Below, piece after piece: positions 19,011-27,918 of a stretch of 47,553 bases of DNA (the first letter of the stretch is position 1; each line of letters begins with the position of its first letter). The position numbers and the translations under genes are program-made. The DNA comes from Deltaproteobacteria bacterium (GTDB taxonomy: Bacteria > Desulfobacterota > Syntrophia > Syntrophales > UBA6807), in contig JAFGQS010000021.1 of assembly GCA_016935565.1 (NCBI GenBank), forward strand, positions 1-47,553, in the 5' to 3' direction. The notes under the pieces were generated by a model. That model was given only the letters and a program-made list of their open reading frames with translations, was not told the origin of the DNA and did not search any database.

Positions 19011-19784
19011 ATGCATTTTCTTCTAACGAATGATGACGGAATATATGCCACGGGTTTAAGTTCCCTGAAGAAGGAACTTTCAAAGGAAGCAGAATGTTTG
19101 ATAGTTGCTCCTGAAAGAGAACAGAGTGCGGTTGGACATGCTATCACGCTCTCGCGTCCCCTGATGGTAAGGAAGTTTAGAAAAAACGGGAAGTTTTTCG
19201 GGTATGCCGTGGCCGGAACACCGGCGGATTGTGTAAAAATCGGGATTAAGGAACTGACTGATAAACCGATTGATCTCGTCGTATCAGGAATCAACCTCGG
19301 TCCCAATGTCGGAATTGATGTGATCTATTCGGGAACGGTGTCGGCAGCTACGGAAGCCGCTATTTTAGGCGTATCATCTCTGGCGATTTCTCTGGATACC
19401 CGCAGTGACGATGCAGACTTTTCTTTTGCCGCGAAATTTGCCAGGAAACTTGTATTATTCATGCTGCGACATTCGTCTCTTCTGAAGGGCACCCCCTTAA
19501 ACGTGAACATTCCTGCCGTACCGAAAGATCAGATTAAAGGCGTGGCCGTTACAAGACAGGGAAGTGCACAAATGATGGAAACGTTTGAGCGGCGAGTAGA
19601 CCCGAGAGAGAATATATATTACTGGTTGGTAGCAGAAAGTCTTACCAACACGGAAGGAATGACCGATTCTGATACGACTGCCCTCAAAAACGGCATGATT
19701 ACCATTACGCCCCTTCACTATGATCTGACGCACTATGATGTGATGGCCGATTTGCATGAAACAATGAAGGAACTGACGTTTTAA
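19011..19784 (+). CDS. surE: 5'/3'-nucleotidase SurE
   Basis: This 257-aa metal-dependent phosphatase dephosphorylates nucleoside monophosphates. The N-terminal LTNDDGIYATG carries the Asp pair that binds the metal. APEREQSAVGHAITL and VSGINLGPNVGIDVIYSGTVSAATEA are diagnostic. Its last 4 bases overlap the 3' end of the convergent universal-stress gene. The gene lies 62 bases after the lipoprotein gene on the same strand. Confidence 0.93.
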   Translation: MHFLLTNDDGIYATGLSSLKKELSKEAECLIVAPEREQSAVGHAITLSRPLMVRKFRKNGKFFGYAVAGTPADCVKIGIKELTDKPIDLVVSGINLGPNVGIDVIYSGTVSAATEAAILGVSSLAISLDTRSDDADFSFAAKFARKLVLFMLRHSSLLKGTPLNVNIPAVPKDQIKGVAVTRQGSAQMMETFERRVDPRENIYYWLVAESLTNTEGMTDSDTTALKNGMITITPLHYDLTHYDVMADLHETMKELTF

Positions 19785-20620
19785 CGCACCAGGAGTACGG
19801 GAATAGAGCTTTTCCGTATAACATACGATGTGGTACTTCCGAGAATCAATTCCCTGAGCCGACTATGGCCATATGCTCCCATAAAGAGAAGATCAACAGA
19901 ACCATCTTCAATAAACTGTAAAATTTCCTGCTCTTCTTTTCCCTTCCGTACATCGAAATCGTGCTCGATATCATAAGAGCTGAAGAACGATTCAACCTTT
20001 TGACGTATCTTTTCAGCAGACACTGTATCATTGGTAATGAGAAGGATTGATAGGGGCCACCGTGTTTTCATACAGAACTCTATTGCCAGTTGTAAGGCCT
20101 TCTCAGATGGTTTGCTCTCATCATAGGCCAGCCCCATTTTCTTTATTTCTTTATACTGAATCGGGGTAACGATAACGGGTTTCCCTGCTTTGCGAACAAC
20201 TGCCTCTGACGTCGATCCGAGGAGACCAACTCCTGTCAGGGGATAGTGCTCTCCCCTTTGAGCCAGTATAATGAGGTCAGCTTTTTTCCCCTCTTCGATT
20301 ATTGATTCATCTACGAGGCCGGTCACTTTTTTCAATGCCGGTCGTAGCCCGGCTTTTTCACATCTTTCTTGAAAATTATGGAGGATTGATTCGGCTCTCT
20401 CATTCAGACCCGATTCTATTAATGGTGTAAATTCCTGATATGGTGAAAGATCGATGAAGCCTGAAATGTCATTGAAAAGTGGGCCCTGAATTATCTTGAT
20501 GTCTAATACACAAAGACCCTTCAACTGTGCATCAAGTTTTTTCGTAAGCTCAATGCCGTATTCGAGTGACGTTTTACTATAATCGGACCCATCTGTCGGA
20601 ACGAGAATGGTTGTAATCAT
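19781..20620 (-). CDS. Tandem universal stress protein
   Basis: This 279-aa cytoplasmic protein is made of two Usp domains. The first starts ILVPTDGSDYSK. The second, from about 160, ends with GAYGHSRLRELILGSTT, the GX2GX9G(S/T) nucleotide-binding motif. Such proteins bind ATP and are induced by stress or growth arrest. It lies about 100 bases downstream of the cupin gene on the same strand and may share its transcript. Confidence 0.9.
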   Translation of the reverse strand: MITTILVPTDGSDYSKTSLEYGIELTKKLDAQLKGLCVLDIKIIQGPLFNDISGFIDLSPYQEFTPLIESGLNERAESILHNFQERCEKAGLRPALKKVTGLVDESIIEEGKKADLIILAQRGEHYPLTGVGLLGSTSEAVVRKAGKPVIVTPIQYKEIKKMGLAYDESKPSEKALQLAIEFCMKTRWPLSILLITNDTVSAEKIRQKVESFFSSYDIEHDFDVRKGKEEQEILQFIEDGSVDLLFMGAYGHSRLRELILGSTTSYVIRKSSIPVLLVR

Positions 20621-20722
20621 TCCAATTCCTCCTCACCGAGCATGTCTGCTACTCGTGATCACCCGTTGCGCGATATGAGCGCCGTAGCATTACCGAGATA
20701 AACCATCCGTGATGTAAGAGGC

Positions 20723-21082
20723 TCATATGACGTTCTGTGCCTCCGATTCCTCGACTCCTTGGGGAATGAGGCACATAAACCGAAAGATTCCCTCGCCCTT
20801 GTTTGTCAGGCAGTGTTTTTCATTGGGCGGGATATAGATAGTATCTCCTTCACCGATGGATATCTGATCGCCGGTATCGTTGGTCACAACAGCCCTTCCC
20901 TGTAAGATAAAGACTTCGTGTTCCCACGGGTGAATGTGATAGGGACTCGACTTCCCGGGATCGAGGTCGAATATTCTCATGATAAACGTAGGTGCCCCTT
21001 CGTTTTCGCCAATCACAACTCTCTTTTTAACTCCCTCCATCAGTTCGACAGCTTCGATATCTTGATAGTGATGAACAATCAT
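20723..21082 (-). CDS. Small cupin-domain protein
   Basis: This 119-aa protein has one conserved beta barrel. The metal-binding motif is visible as SPYHIHPWEHEVFILQG, followed by the second motif IPPNEKHCLTN. The function is unknown; family members are sensors or small enzymes with a bound metal. The mRNA may run on from the molybdopterin oxidoreductase region, but a hairpin separates them. Confidence 0.85.
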   Translation of the reverse strand: MIVHHYQDIEAVELMEGVKKRVVIGENEGAPTFIMRIFDLDPGKSSPYHIHPWEHEVFILQGRAVVTNDTGDQISIGEGDTIYIPPNEKHCLTNKGEGIFRFMCLIPQGVEESEAQNVI

Positions 21083-21206
21083 TGTTAGACTCCCTTTACA
21101 TACGATAATGCAAACTATCCTATTATTAAAGTTAAGTCGAGAAAAAAGAAGGCAGTATACTTTCCTGAAAGTGATTGCTAGATTTATCGTCTAAATTCTT
21201 GTGGAT

Positions 21207-21234
21207 AAGGGTAACGGTTCACGCCGTTACCCTT
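21207..21234 (-). terminator. Hairpin terminator downstream of the molybdopterin oxidoreductase
   Basis: A perfect 11-bp stem (AAGGGTAACGG at 21207-21217 and its complement at 21224-21234) has a 6-base loop. It lies 28 bases past the oxidoreductase stop. T-rich flanks exist on both sides, and the plus-strand tail is better, so it may act in both directions. Confidence 0.6.
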
Positions 21235-21261
21235 TTATACATCATGAGGACAAGGTCAAAA

Positions 21262-23343
21262 CTACTGGTTGAGACTGATCCGGCAACCGATCCCCTTGAG
21301 GTTTGGCGTGCCGTATTCTTTGCCAAGCTTGTCTGTTGAAGTCAGCATGTTGAGATTCGATTTATTCCAATCGTATTGATTTTCAGGATTTCCCTCAGGA
21401 AACCACCATCCGTGGGATGCATTAATGATCCTGGAATCAACAGTATCAGTCAGATTGGCAATTTGCACAATCTTGCCGTTCCTGGTTTCAATAATAACCT
21501 CATCACCATCCTTGATACCATACTTCCCAGCTGTTTCAGGATGAATCTCAACTTTCGGGTGCGGTCTCAGCTTTCGTAATCTCTCCAGCCACCTGTAGGA
21601 TGAATGGAGATAATATCTACTCTTGGAACTGTTCAATATGAGAGGATAATCGGGGTCATCATCTTCTGGAAGTCCGCTGAATTCAGGCAAGGGCTTTAAT
21701 CTGAATTTCTCAGCCGTACTCAATCTTAATTCTACCTTACCTGTAGGAGTTCGAAATCCCTTTTCTTCGTAAAGCTTGAATCTGTCAGGACCTTTCAAAT
21801 AACCCTTTTCAACGAACTGGCTGTAGGTAAGACCGGCCGGTTTGACAACGTCCTCTAAAAATTCTTCGTAATCATCCTTCCAGAGTTCCTGAGGACTTAC
21901 AAGTTTGCCAAGTTCATTCATGATTTTCATATCCGGCCAGCATTCTTCCGGTGGATCAACGATTTTTGGACGAGCAACGATGAATCCATGGCCGATACCG
22001 TAGTGTCCGATATCATTCATCTCGAACTGACTTGCAACGGGCAGAACAATATCTGCCATTGCTGCCGTAGAAGTCATGAACAAATCGGCAATTGCTATAA
22101 AATCGAGTTTCATGAATGCTTCATACGTTTGCCTGCTGTCAGCGTAGGAAAGCATGCCGTTCGAACACATTGCATAGAATCCTTTAATCGGATAGGGAAC
22201 TTCTTCAAGAATAGCTTTTTTAAAGTATGAGGGGGCGATAGTCATTAATCGCGGAATCACTCTGTGATAAGCACTTATCATTTCCTTTCTTTTTTCTGGA
22301 ATGAGATCAGCTCGAACGAATGGTCCCAACCCCATTATTTTAGGGTCATGGGCCGCCACGTTACCGCCGGGAATATCAAGGTTCCCCGTTATAGCCATCA
22401 AGCAGATAAGCGCTCGTATTGTGTCGAAGGTATTGACGTTGTGCTCGATCGGATTGCCCCACTGGATAACCGCCGGTTTGGAGGTTGCATAAAGCCGTGC
22501 AGTCTCCCTGATGAGATCGGCAGGAATCCACGTTATTTCTGATATTTTTTCAGGCGTATATTGTTTGACATGCTCTGCCAGGTCTTCAAAACCGTGTGTC
22601 CACTTCCCAATAAATTCGATGTCGTATAATGACTCTTCGATGATGACATTCAACAATGCGAGGGCGAGTGCATTGTCTGTACCGGGTCGTATCTGGAGCC
22701 ATTTCTTCGACTTGTCCACCATATCGATTTTTCTTGGATCAACTACGATCACGTCTGTTCCCTGTTTGATCTGCCCCATGAGAATACTGCATATTTCACC
22801 TTCCTCATTTGTTGAGGTGATGTTGCTCCCCCACAGAATCACTAACTTACTCTTATGATGGAAATCCGCTACCGGATAGAACCCGCATGTGTGTATCCCG
22901 GTAATTTCACGGGGAGCATGACACACATCCTGTGAGGCGATCACATTGGGAGAACCGAAAAGGTTGGCCAGGCGGATCAGAACAAAGTGTTCGAGACCTT
23001 TCGGCATGCCTACCCCAAAGGCGACACTCTTGGAACCGTATTCTTCTTTTATTTTATTTAAGCTGTCTGCCGTGTAATGAAGCGCTTCTTCCCATGAGAT
23101 CCGTTCCCATTTTCCTTCACCGCGCTTTCCAGCTCGCTTCAACGGATATTTGAGACGATCAGGATGGGTGATGCGATCGGGTGATGCAACTCCTTTCGGG
23201 CATATATATCCCTTATTAAAATAACCATCAGGGTCTCCTTTTACTTTCACGATTTTTCCATTATTTACGCCGACCAGAATAGCACATCCGCCGTGATCCA
23301 TTCGAGCGCAGTGGGTTTTTACCCAACGAATATCATCAGACAT
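21262..23343 (-). CDS. Molybdopterin-dependent oxidoreductase with an unusual Fe-S motif
   Basis: This 693-aa protein belongs to the DMSO-reductase superfamily (anaerobic dehydrogenases, polysulfide reductases, acetylene hydratase). An N-terminal Fe4S4 domain covers about 1-60. The molybdopterin-binding domains follow, with VVDPRK, WGSN and a C-terminal dinucleotide-binding domain (LILNSSKSRYYLHSSYRW, ASHGWWFPEG). C141 in DVCHAPR is a possible Mo or W ligand. The cluster motif reads C12-x3-D16-x3-C20-x27-C48, with Asp where the second Cys is expected. There is no Tat signal, so it is probably cytoplasmic. The start follows GGAGGAGG. The neighbouring upstream electron-transfer gene is broken. 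The substrate is unknown. Confidence 0.85.
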   Translation of the reverse strand: MSDDIRWVKTHCARMDHGGCAILVGVNNGKIVKVKGDPDGYFNKGYICPKGVASPDRITHPDRLKYPLKRAGKRGEGKWERISWEEALHYTADSLNKIKEEYGSKSVAFGVGMPKGLEHFVLIRLANLFGSPNVIASQDVCHAPREITGIHTCGFYPVADFHHKSKLVILWGSNITSTNEEGEICSILMGQIKQGTDVIVVDPRKIDMVDKSKKWLQIRPGTDNALALALLNVIIEESLYDIEFIGKWTHGFEDLAEHVKQYTPEKISEITWIPADLIRETARLYATSKPAVIQWGNPIEHNVNTFDTIRALICLMAITGNLDIPGGNVAAHDPKIMGLGPFVRADLIPEKRKEMISAYHRVIPRLMTIAPSYFKKAILEEVPYPIKGFYAMCSNGMLSYADSRQTYEAFMKLDFIAIADLFMTSTAAMADIVLPVASQFEMNDIGHYGIGHGFIVARPKIVDPPEECWPDMKIMNELGKLVSPQELWKDDYEEFLEDVVKPAGLTYSQFVEKGYLKGPDRFKLYEEKGFRTPTGKVELRLSTAEKFRLKPLPEFSGLPEDDDPDYPLILNSSKSRYYLHSSYRWLERLRKLRPHPKVEIHPETAGKYGIKDGDEVIIETRNGKIVQIANLTDTVDSRIINASHGWWFPEGNPENQYDWNKSNLNMLTSTDKLGKEYGTPNLKGIGCRISLNQ

Positions 23344-23382
23344 TAACTATTACCTCCTCCGTCTTAGTCTCTTTGAGGCGAG

Positions 23383-23398
23383 ATCTGCTTCAGCAGAT
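23383..23398 (-). promoter_or_regulatory. Palindrome in the leader of the molybdopterin oxidoreductase gene
   Basis: ATCTGCT and AGCAGAT flank a 2-base centre about 40 bases before the start codon. It could be an operator or an mRNA hairpin. A TATAAT on the minus strand lies further upstream at 23507-23512, without a good -35. Confidence 0.3.
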
Positions 23399-23544
23399 AT
23401 CGAATGCATTTCACATAACCCTCACAAAGCACTGATTTTAAATTTCAACATGAAACTGAGATTTTTGATTAAGAAATCATCTCTTTTCAGTTAGATTGAT
23501 GAGATCATTATACAAAATTATCAAAGATCTAAAAAGTTCTTCCA

Positions 23545-24165
23545 TTACAAAGGCTTGTCCTCCGGAGGTTCCTCACCCGGCGCGAGCCTGCAGATATCAT
23601 TGATCATATGATTATTCATTCCGGCCGCACGAACTTTTTCAGCCAGCGTCCTGAAACACATGCGACAGAGTTATACCATTGTCTCTGCACCATGATCCTT
23701 TGCATCGATGATGTTCTTTTCACGGAAAGGCTCAAAGTTCTTACCTCTCGGAAAGAGCTTTAAGTTCGGACCAGTCAGTCCAACGCCGCAGCAGATGGCT
23801 TTGATGTCATTATAATGACATGCGACGCTTTCAACTCCGATCGACTCGAAGCTCTCAGCAAAGAGGTAATCCTTCTCGGGAGTATAGCGTGAAGCACAGG
23901 GTCTTTGATAGGCAACCTTCACATTGAGTTTTGCGATATCCTCTGCATGCTCCGTCAGGTAGTCCCTCAGATACTCAAAAATTGGGACGTGACAGAAGGG
24001 AAGTTCAATACCACATTCCGGTGCCATTCCTCTCAGGAGTGCAGAGCAATCATCTTAAATAATGGTAATTTCTTCAGCACCCGATTTGGCCAGATTGTCA
24101 GCAAAACCCTGTAATCGATTACGTATGATCGACTCGTCACCCATATGGGCGAAAAGGTTAACATT
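23545..24165 (-). pseudogene. Broken CCG-domain iron-sulfur oxidoreductase (HdrD/GlpC-like), two in-frame TAA codons, 5' end missing
   Basis: One reading frame encodes protein-like sequence from 24165 to 23545 but is cut by TAA at 24055-24057 and again at 23671-23673. Between them is a 118-codon piece with ATG at 24027. The full frame shows a CCG domain: C in QRPCASRY, 34 residues, CCG (in KAICCGVGLTGP), 39 positions including the second stop, then CRMC. The last CxxC lies just 2 codons past the second TAA, so the stop removes cluster ligands. The N-terminal half of a normal HdrD-type protein is absent; a TGA precedes the frame. Intact relatives carry electrons between Fe-S proteins and redox enzymes. 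It lies upstream of the molybdopterin oxidoreductase on the same strand and was probably its partner. Confidence 0.75.
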
Positions 24166-24526
24166 TCAAAGAAGGATGCGTACTAATGTTAAAACGCATC
24201 CCCAAAAGATGTGTTCCATTGATACGCTGTATCGGTCGGGAAACAAATCCCGACCCTCGCACCGAAAAAGAAAACCCTCTTCAATAAAGAAAAATGTCTT
24301 TAGTCTTTTATTTCTTGACTGCAAATAGCTCATACAAACAACAAGTTATTAGATTTGCAGTCATTATTTACATTTCTTTAAATTTATCTATCTCCCCAAA
24401 CCCTTCTCAATCAGTCTTTCTGTTTGATGAACCTTACGTGTACTGCAGGCTCAACAACTCACTCTTAATACTCAAAACCGAGGCCTAATCTTCCGGCTAA
24501 TCATTTCTTTTTTAATATTTTATGAA
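24166..24526. other. Intergenic region with two inverted repeats
   Basis: No gene is visible in about 360 bases. GGATGCG (24174-24180) and CGCATCC (24195-24201) face each other across 14 bases. GGTCGGGA (24234-24241) and TCCCGACC (24248-24255) form a perfect 8-bp stem with a 6-base loop. Neither is followed by a clear T run. The region borders the 5' truncation of the broken iron-sulfur gene. Confidence 0.45.
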
Positions 24527-25237
24527 CTACTCTTTATCAGCAGATTTCTGGTCAAAACGTCGTCTGGCGGGAAGTTTTCTAAACTTCAGAGCTTCTTTTA
24601 TCATAGTAATAATCTTATCGGGGTCTATCAATTGAGTATTGATTACCATGTCGTAATTAACAGGATCATCAATATCAACATGGAAATACTTTCGTATAAA
24701 GGCTTTCCGATCAGATTCTTCTTTGATGATATATTTTTTGGCCTTCTCCTGGGAGATATTCTGTTCCTTCGCTATATTTTGAATTCTTACCTCGAGTGGA
24801 GCGATAAAGCGTACTCTCAGCGTTTCCTCGGGCGGAAGAACCATATTTGCTCCTCTTCCCAGTATAACTGCATTGCCATGTTCTCCTATGGTACCGATAA
24901 CTTTTGTCAGGTGATGAACATATTCATCTCCCCAGAACCAGCGGCTCGTTTTCAGAAACTGAATCCAGTTTTCCAGCAAACTCCGTTCCTTCTCATCCAG
25001 GGAAGAAACGACTTTCTCGCTCATGTGAGCACTTTTGGATACTTGGTGGATAATTTCGCGGTCGAATAAGTCAATCTTTAACTCTTCAGCAATCCGCTGT
25101 GCCAGTATATGGCCTTCGCTGCCAGGTTCTCTCGAAATCGTAATAACCGGTCCGGGGGGTTCCTGTTTTTTCTTTCTCCGGTCAGTCGCCTGTTGCCACT
25201 TTCGCGCCTGTTCATCGATCATGCGTTCTAAAGTCAT
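24527..25237 (-). CDS. Cytidylate kinase-like family protein
   Basis: This 236-aa protein has the fold of a nucleoside-monophosphate kinase of the cytidylate-kinase-like family, common in deltaproteobacteria and clostridia. ITISREPGSEGHILAQRIAEEL (about 32-53) is the P-loop region in its GSxG form. IDLFDREIIHQVSKSAHMSE and VILGRGANMVL follow, then a lid region rich in Lys and Arg. It is not the canonical Cmk. The start is preceded by GAGGAGG and a predicted promoter. Its substrate is unproven. Confidence 0.8.
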   Translation of the reverse strand: MTLERMIDEQARKWQQATDRRKKKQEPPGPVITISREPGSEGHILAQRIAEELKIDLFDREIIHQVSKSAHMSEKVVSSLDEKERSLLENWIQFLKTSRWFWGDEYVHHLTKVIGTIGEHGNAVILGRGANMVLPPEETLRVRFIAPLEVRIQNIAKEQNISQEKAKKYIIKEESDRKAFIRKYFHVDIDDPVNYDMVINTQLIDPDKIITMIKEALKFRKLPARRRFDQKSADKE

Positions 25238-25296
25238 TGTGCCTCCTCACTCTTTTATTTTCCGGTGGGTTCCGATTGAAAGCATCTATGTAGAAA

Positions 25297-25325
25297 ATAA
25301 TATCATGATGGTTATGTATCGACAA
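25297..25325 (-). promoter_or_regulatory. Predicted sigma70 promoter of the cytidylate kinase-like gene
   Basis: On the minus strand, TTGTCG (25320-25325), a 17-base spacer and TATTAT (25297-25302) lie about 60 bases before the start codon. Confidence 0.5.
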
Positions 25326-25447
25326 CCCATTTATTTAATTTTCAAGACTTTGTCAATACTAAAAAATAAAGAAACATACAGAAAAGCATACCGTTTATCA
25401 AGGTATTTTTTGATGGACAAAAGGCTCTTGCTTTGAAAAAAAGAGGT

Positions 25448-26392
25448 TCACGAGCGGCCCTTTTTCTTGAGAAACTGCCACATTGTGAGGAAACGAACGG
25501 CTATGACAGCCACGAGCAAACGAGGCACCCAGAGCCAGAAAGGACTGATACCAAGGGGTAAAAAAAGCGAAGGATCTTCAATCATGGCATGGTTGATACC
25601 TATGGAAAGATGCAACTCTTCCAGCTCTTCTTTTGTCAATTGTTCGTTTTTCGTTTCCTCAATAATCACGGCACCACCGTACGCCAAGCCAAAGATAACT
25701 GCTGTCATCCACAAAATACCTACACGACGGCTCAGGCCCATAGCTTTCAGAAGGGGTGAGAGAAACCTCACAATGTGGTTGATCCAGCCAAAGGATTTTA
25801 GAATTTCCAGCATCGTCAAAATGAACATGATAATGAAAAAGATTCGAATAATGAGATTGAGGGTCGTGATTCCCCAATCTTTAAGCATGATTACAAATGA
25901 CAGAGACTGGGGGGGTACTTCGTCGGTGATTGCCCGGATTGTCACAGTCATGTCAAAAAACCACGAGACAATTAATACTGTGACAGTTGCCACAATCAGG
26001 CGGAAGAGAGTGGCTTTTACTGGATGTACACCTGATTTCCCCTGAATGGCACCCTCCTGAACAAGATTGTGCGCGATGAGAAGAAATATGGCTATCAGTG
26101 TCATCTGTTCCAGAGAGAGGGGAAGAACAGCCATGGCAGCAACGCCGCCATATATGCCGGTCAGTGTTCCGATAATAAGTGGGAGCGCGGCAATAGAGGG
26201 CAGGTTGAGAATATTCATGACAGGCTGAATGAGAAAATCGAGCCGCTCTATCCAGCCACTCCAGGCCAGGAGGGCTGTCAGAAAAGAAATGGGGACAATG
26301 ATTTTCATCATCCAGATGTAACCATGCCACCCCTTATTCAGACCGTTCATAATAGCCGTTTTTAATTGATTGCTTTTGATAGAGTTCCTCAT
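25448..26392 (-). CDS. Nucleoside-recognition (Gate) domain membrane protein
   Basis: This 314-aa protein has about eight hydrophobic segments and two Gate-type regions (GTLTGIYGGVAAMAVLPL and FGLAYGGAVIIEETKN). That is the pattern of SpmA/SpmB- and FeoB-related nucleoside-recognition proteins. Its cargo is unknown. It lies 60 bases downstream of the TauE/SafE gene on the same strand, so the two may be co-transcribed. Confidence 0.8.
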   Translation of the reverse strand: MRNSIKSNQLKTAIMNGLNKGWHGYIWMMKIIVPISFLTALLAWSGWIERLDFLIQPVMNILNLPSIAALPLIIGTLTGIYGGVAAMAVLPLSLEQMTLIAIFLLIAHNLVQEGAIQGKSGVHPVKATLFRLIVATVTVLIVSWFFDMTVTIRAITDEVPPQSLSFVIMLKDWGITTLNLIIRIFFIIMFILTMLEILKSFGWINHIVRFLSPLLKAMGLSRRVGILWMTAVIFGLAYGGAVIIEETKNEQLTKEELEELHLSIGINHAMIEDPSLFLPLGISPFWLWVPRLLVAVIAVRFLTMWQFLKKKGRS

Positions 26393-26452
26393 GGACGAGT
26401 GTATATCAAACTCAAAGGGAAGATGGCAATGACAAAGAGAATGAAATCTGAA

Positions 26453-27190
26453 TTAAAAAGGAACCCAATGCGTTGATTTCACAAGCATGAAAGCACCCAG
26501 GAGAGCCAGGAGTATCAAGATAATTCTCTTATAGCCTTCTTCTTTTACCATGCCGTAAAAAAAAGAACCGGCATATGTGCCCCCTATCAGAAGAGGAATT
26601 GAAATTATAAAATACCTGATGACCAATCCTGTTGTAACGCCGCCTATGGCATGAGAAAAAACGACGGCCAGGCCGGAAAAGAAGAAAAAACCCTGTAACG
26701 TTGCTTTGATTTTATCCTTATCCCATGGTTGGAGAGATGTATACACGATAACGGGGGGGCCTGCGGCTGTAATTGCTCCGCCAAGACAACCGGCACAAAA
26801 ACCGAAAAAAACAGCCCACCGTTGATGAATAAACCGGTCAGGCGATCTGACGAAAAGACTGTAAAAGGAGAAAGAAATCAATGTGACGCCAAGGATCATT
26901 TGAATGATACTCTTGTCGAGTTCCTTGAGAAAAAAAACACCGACGGGTATGCCGAAAATCGAACCAATTAAGAGAGGATACACTTTTTTCCACTCTATAT
27001 GTCGCCATAATTGAATGAGAAGGATGGTAGTAAGAACCATTGCAAAGAGAGCGACAAGAGGGATAACAATCTTGATATCAACGAAAAGTGTCAGGAGCGG
27101 CAAAGAAAGCAACACAGACCCGAACCCTGAAAGACCTTGGGTAAAGCCTGCAAAAAAGGCAATTAAACATATAAGAAAATATGTTTCCAT
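26453..27190 (-). CDS. TauE/SafE family sulfite or sulfoacetate exporter-like permease
   Basis: This 245-aa inner-membrane protein has seven to eight hydrophobic segments and the TauE/SafE pattern: GFTQGLSGFGSVLLSLPLL near the N-terminus and GFCAGCLGGAITAAGPPVIVY in the second half. Members export sulfite, sulfoacetate or other anions. The actual substrate cannot be told. It is followed by the nucleoside-recognition protein. Confidence 0.88.
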   Translation of the reverse strand: METYFLICLIAFFAGFTQGLSGFGSVLLSLPLLTLFVDIKIVIPLVALFAMVLTTILLIQLWRHIEWKKVYPLLIGSIFGIPVGVFFLKELDKSIIQMILGVTLISFSFYSLFVRSPDRFIHQRWAVFFGFCAGCLGGAITAAGPPVIVYTSLQPWDKDKIKATLQGFFFFSGLAVVFSHAIGGVTTGLVIRYFIISIPLLIGGTYAGSFFYGMVKEEGYKRIILILLALLGAFMLVKSTHWVPF

Positions 27191-27433
27191 TCAGCTAATT
27201 TGATTATGCGAGGATATAATTTGCAAGAATATCATACATCAAATAGATGATATATTCTGTAATAGATCATTTTTTTGATTTCAAATTTTAACAGGAAGGA
27301 CTTTCATCCCTGAACATTTGAGGTATTCCCGTCGAAAGACATCAGTAGTGTAGCATGTTCATGGTTGCTATACAGGTCAGTGAAATGATGATGCTAGATT
27401 TCATCTTTTACAAAATGCCTTAAAATGACGGCT

Positions 27434-27574
27434 CTACTTTACACGTGGTTGTACTGCCTTGTCTCTCTCAGCTGAGGGTAGCAGCCCCTTTGCCCGAAGC
27501 TTCATTCTTTTTTTGCGTCGCCGCCTTCTTCGATCAATCTCTTTTTTCCGTTCCTGCTTTTTATGTTTCGCCAT
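27434..27574 (-). CDS. Tiny basic protein, 46 aa (DUF6800-like)
   Basis: This short gene starts with ATG at 27572-27574 after GAAAGGGG and ends with TAG at 27434-27436. The protein begins MAKHKKQERKKEIDRR and continues with a run of Arg and Lys, then MKLRAKG and a polar tail. Its composition and the KKEIDRRRRRRKKR pattern resemble the DUF6800 family of small proteins. Such a charge suggests binding to RNA, DNA or the ribosome (inference). A 63-codon frame on the opposite strand is its shadow. It stands alone between intergenic stretches. Confidence 0.65.
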   Translation of the reverse strand: MAKHKKQERKKEIDRRRRRRKKRMKLRAKGLLPSAERDKAVQPRVK

Positions 27575-27918
27575 GGACACCCCTTTCAACTAATGGTTGG
27601 TATGAACAATTCATATGCTTGCCCTGTGGAGGATAACTTATACATCATCAAGAAAGATTATCAAAGCAATAAGTTAAAATTTTTTCATAAAAATGAATGA
27701 AATTATTTACGCCAGGGTTGCAAAAGGTAATAATATCAAGTATTGAAAATGATCATTCATGTAAAGATTTCAGAACACAGGAACCATAACGAAGAAGATG
27801 ACAACATATAACTCATTAACATTATGTTGACTTCCGGCGGGTGAACCCTGTTTTCCAATCCTTGACTTCTGACTACCACACGGAATTATTGTAACATTAG
27901 TGAGTAAAGGCGATCAAC
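27575..27918. other. Intergenic region, 344 bases
   Basis: This AT-rich region lies between the small basic gene and the divergent flavoprotein gene. No gene or strong hairpin is seen. TTGACT at 27862-27867 could be the -35 of the flavoprotein promoter, but the -10 is unclear. Confidence 0.4.

Noticed and set aside
23545-24165. Readthrough or recoding of the two stops in the CCG gene
   Set aside because: Both stops are TAA, not TGA (selenocysteine) or TAG (pyrrolysine), and TAA ends many intact genes here. Decay is simpler, especially as the 5' half is also missing.
24234-24255. Perfect 8-bp hairpin considered as a terminator
   Set aside because: No T run on either strand after the stem and no gene ending at the right distance.
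27445-27636. 63-codon plus-strand frame
   Set aside because: It is antisense to the 46-aa basic protein, which has a good ribosome binding site and family resemblance.
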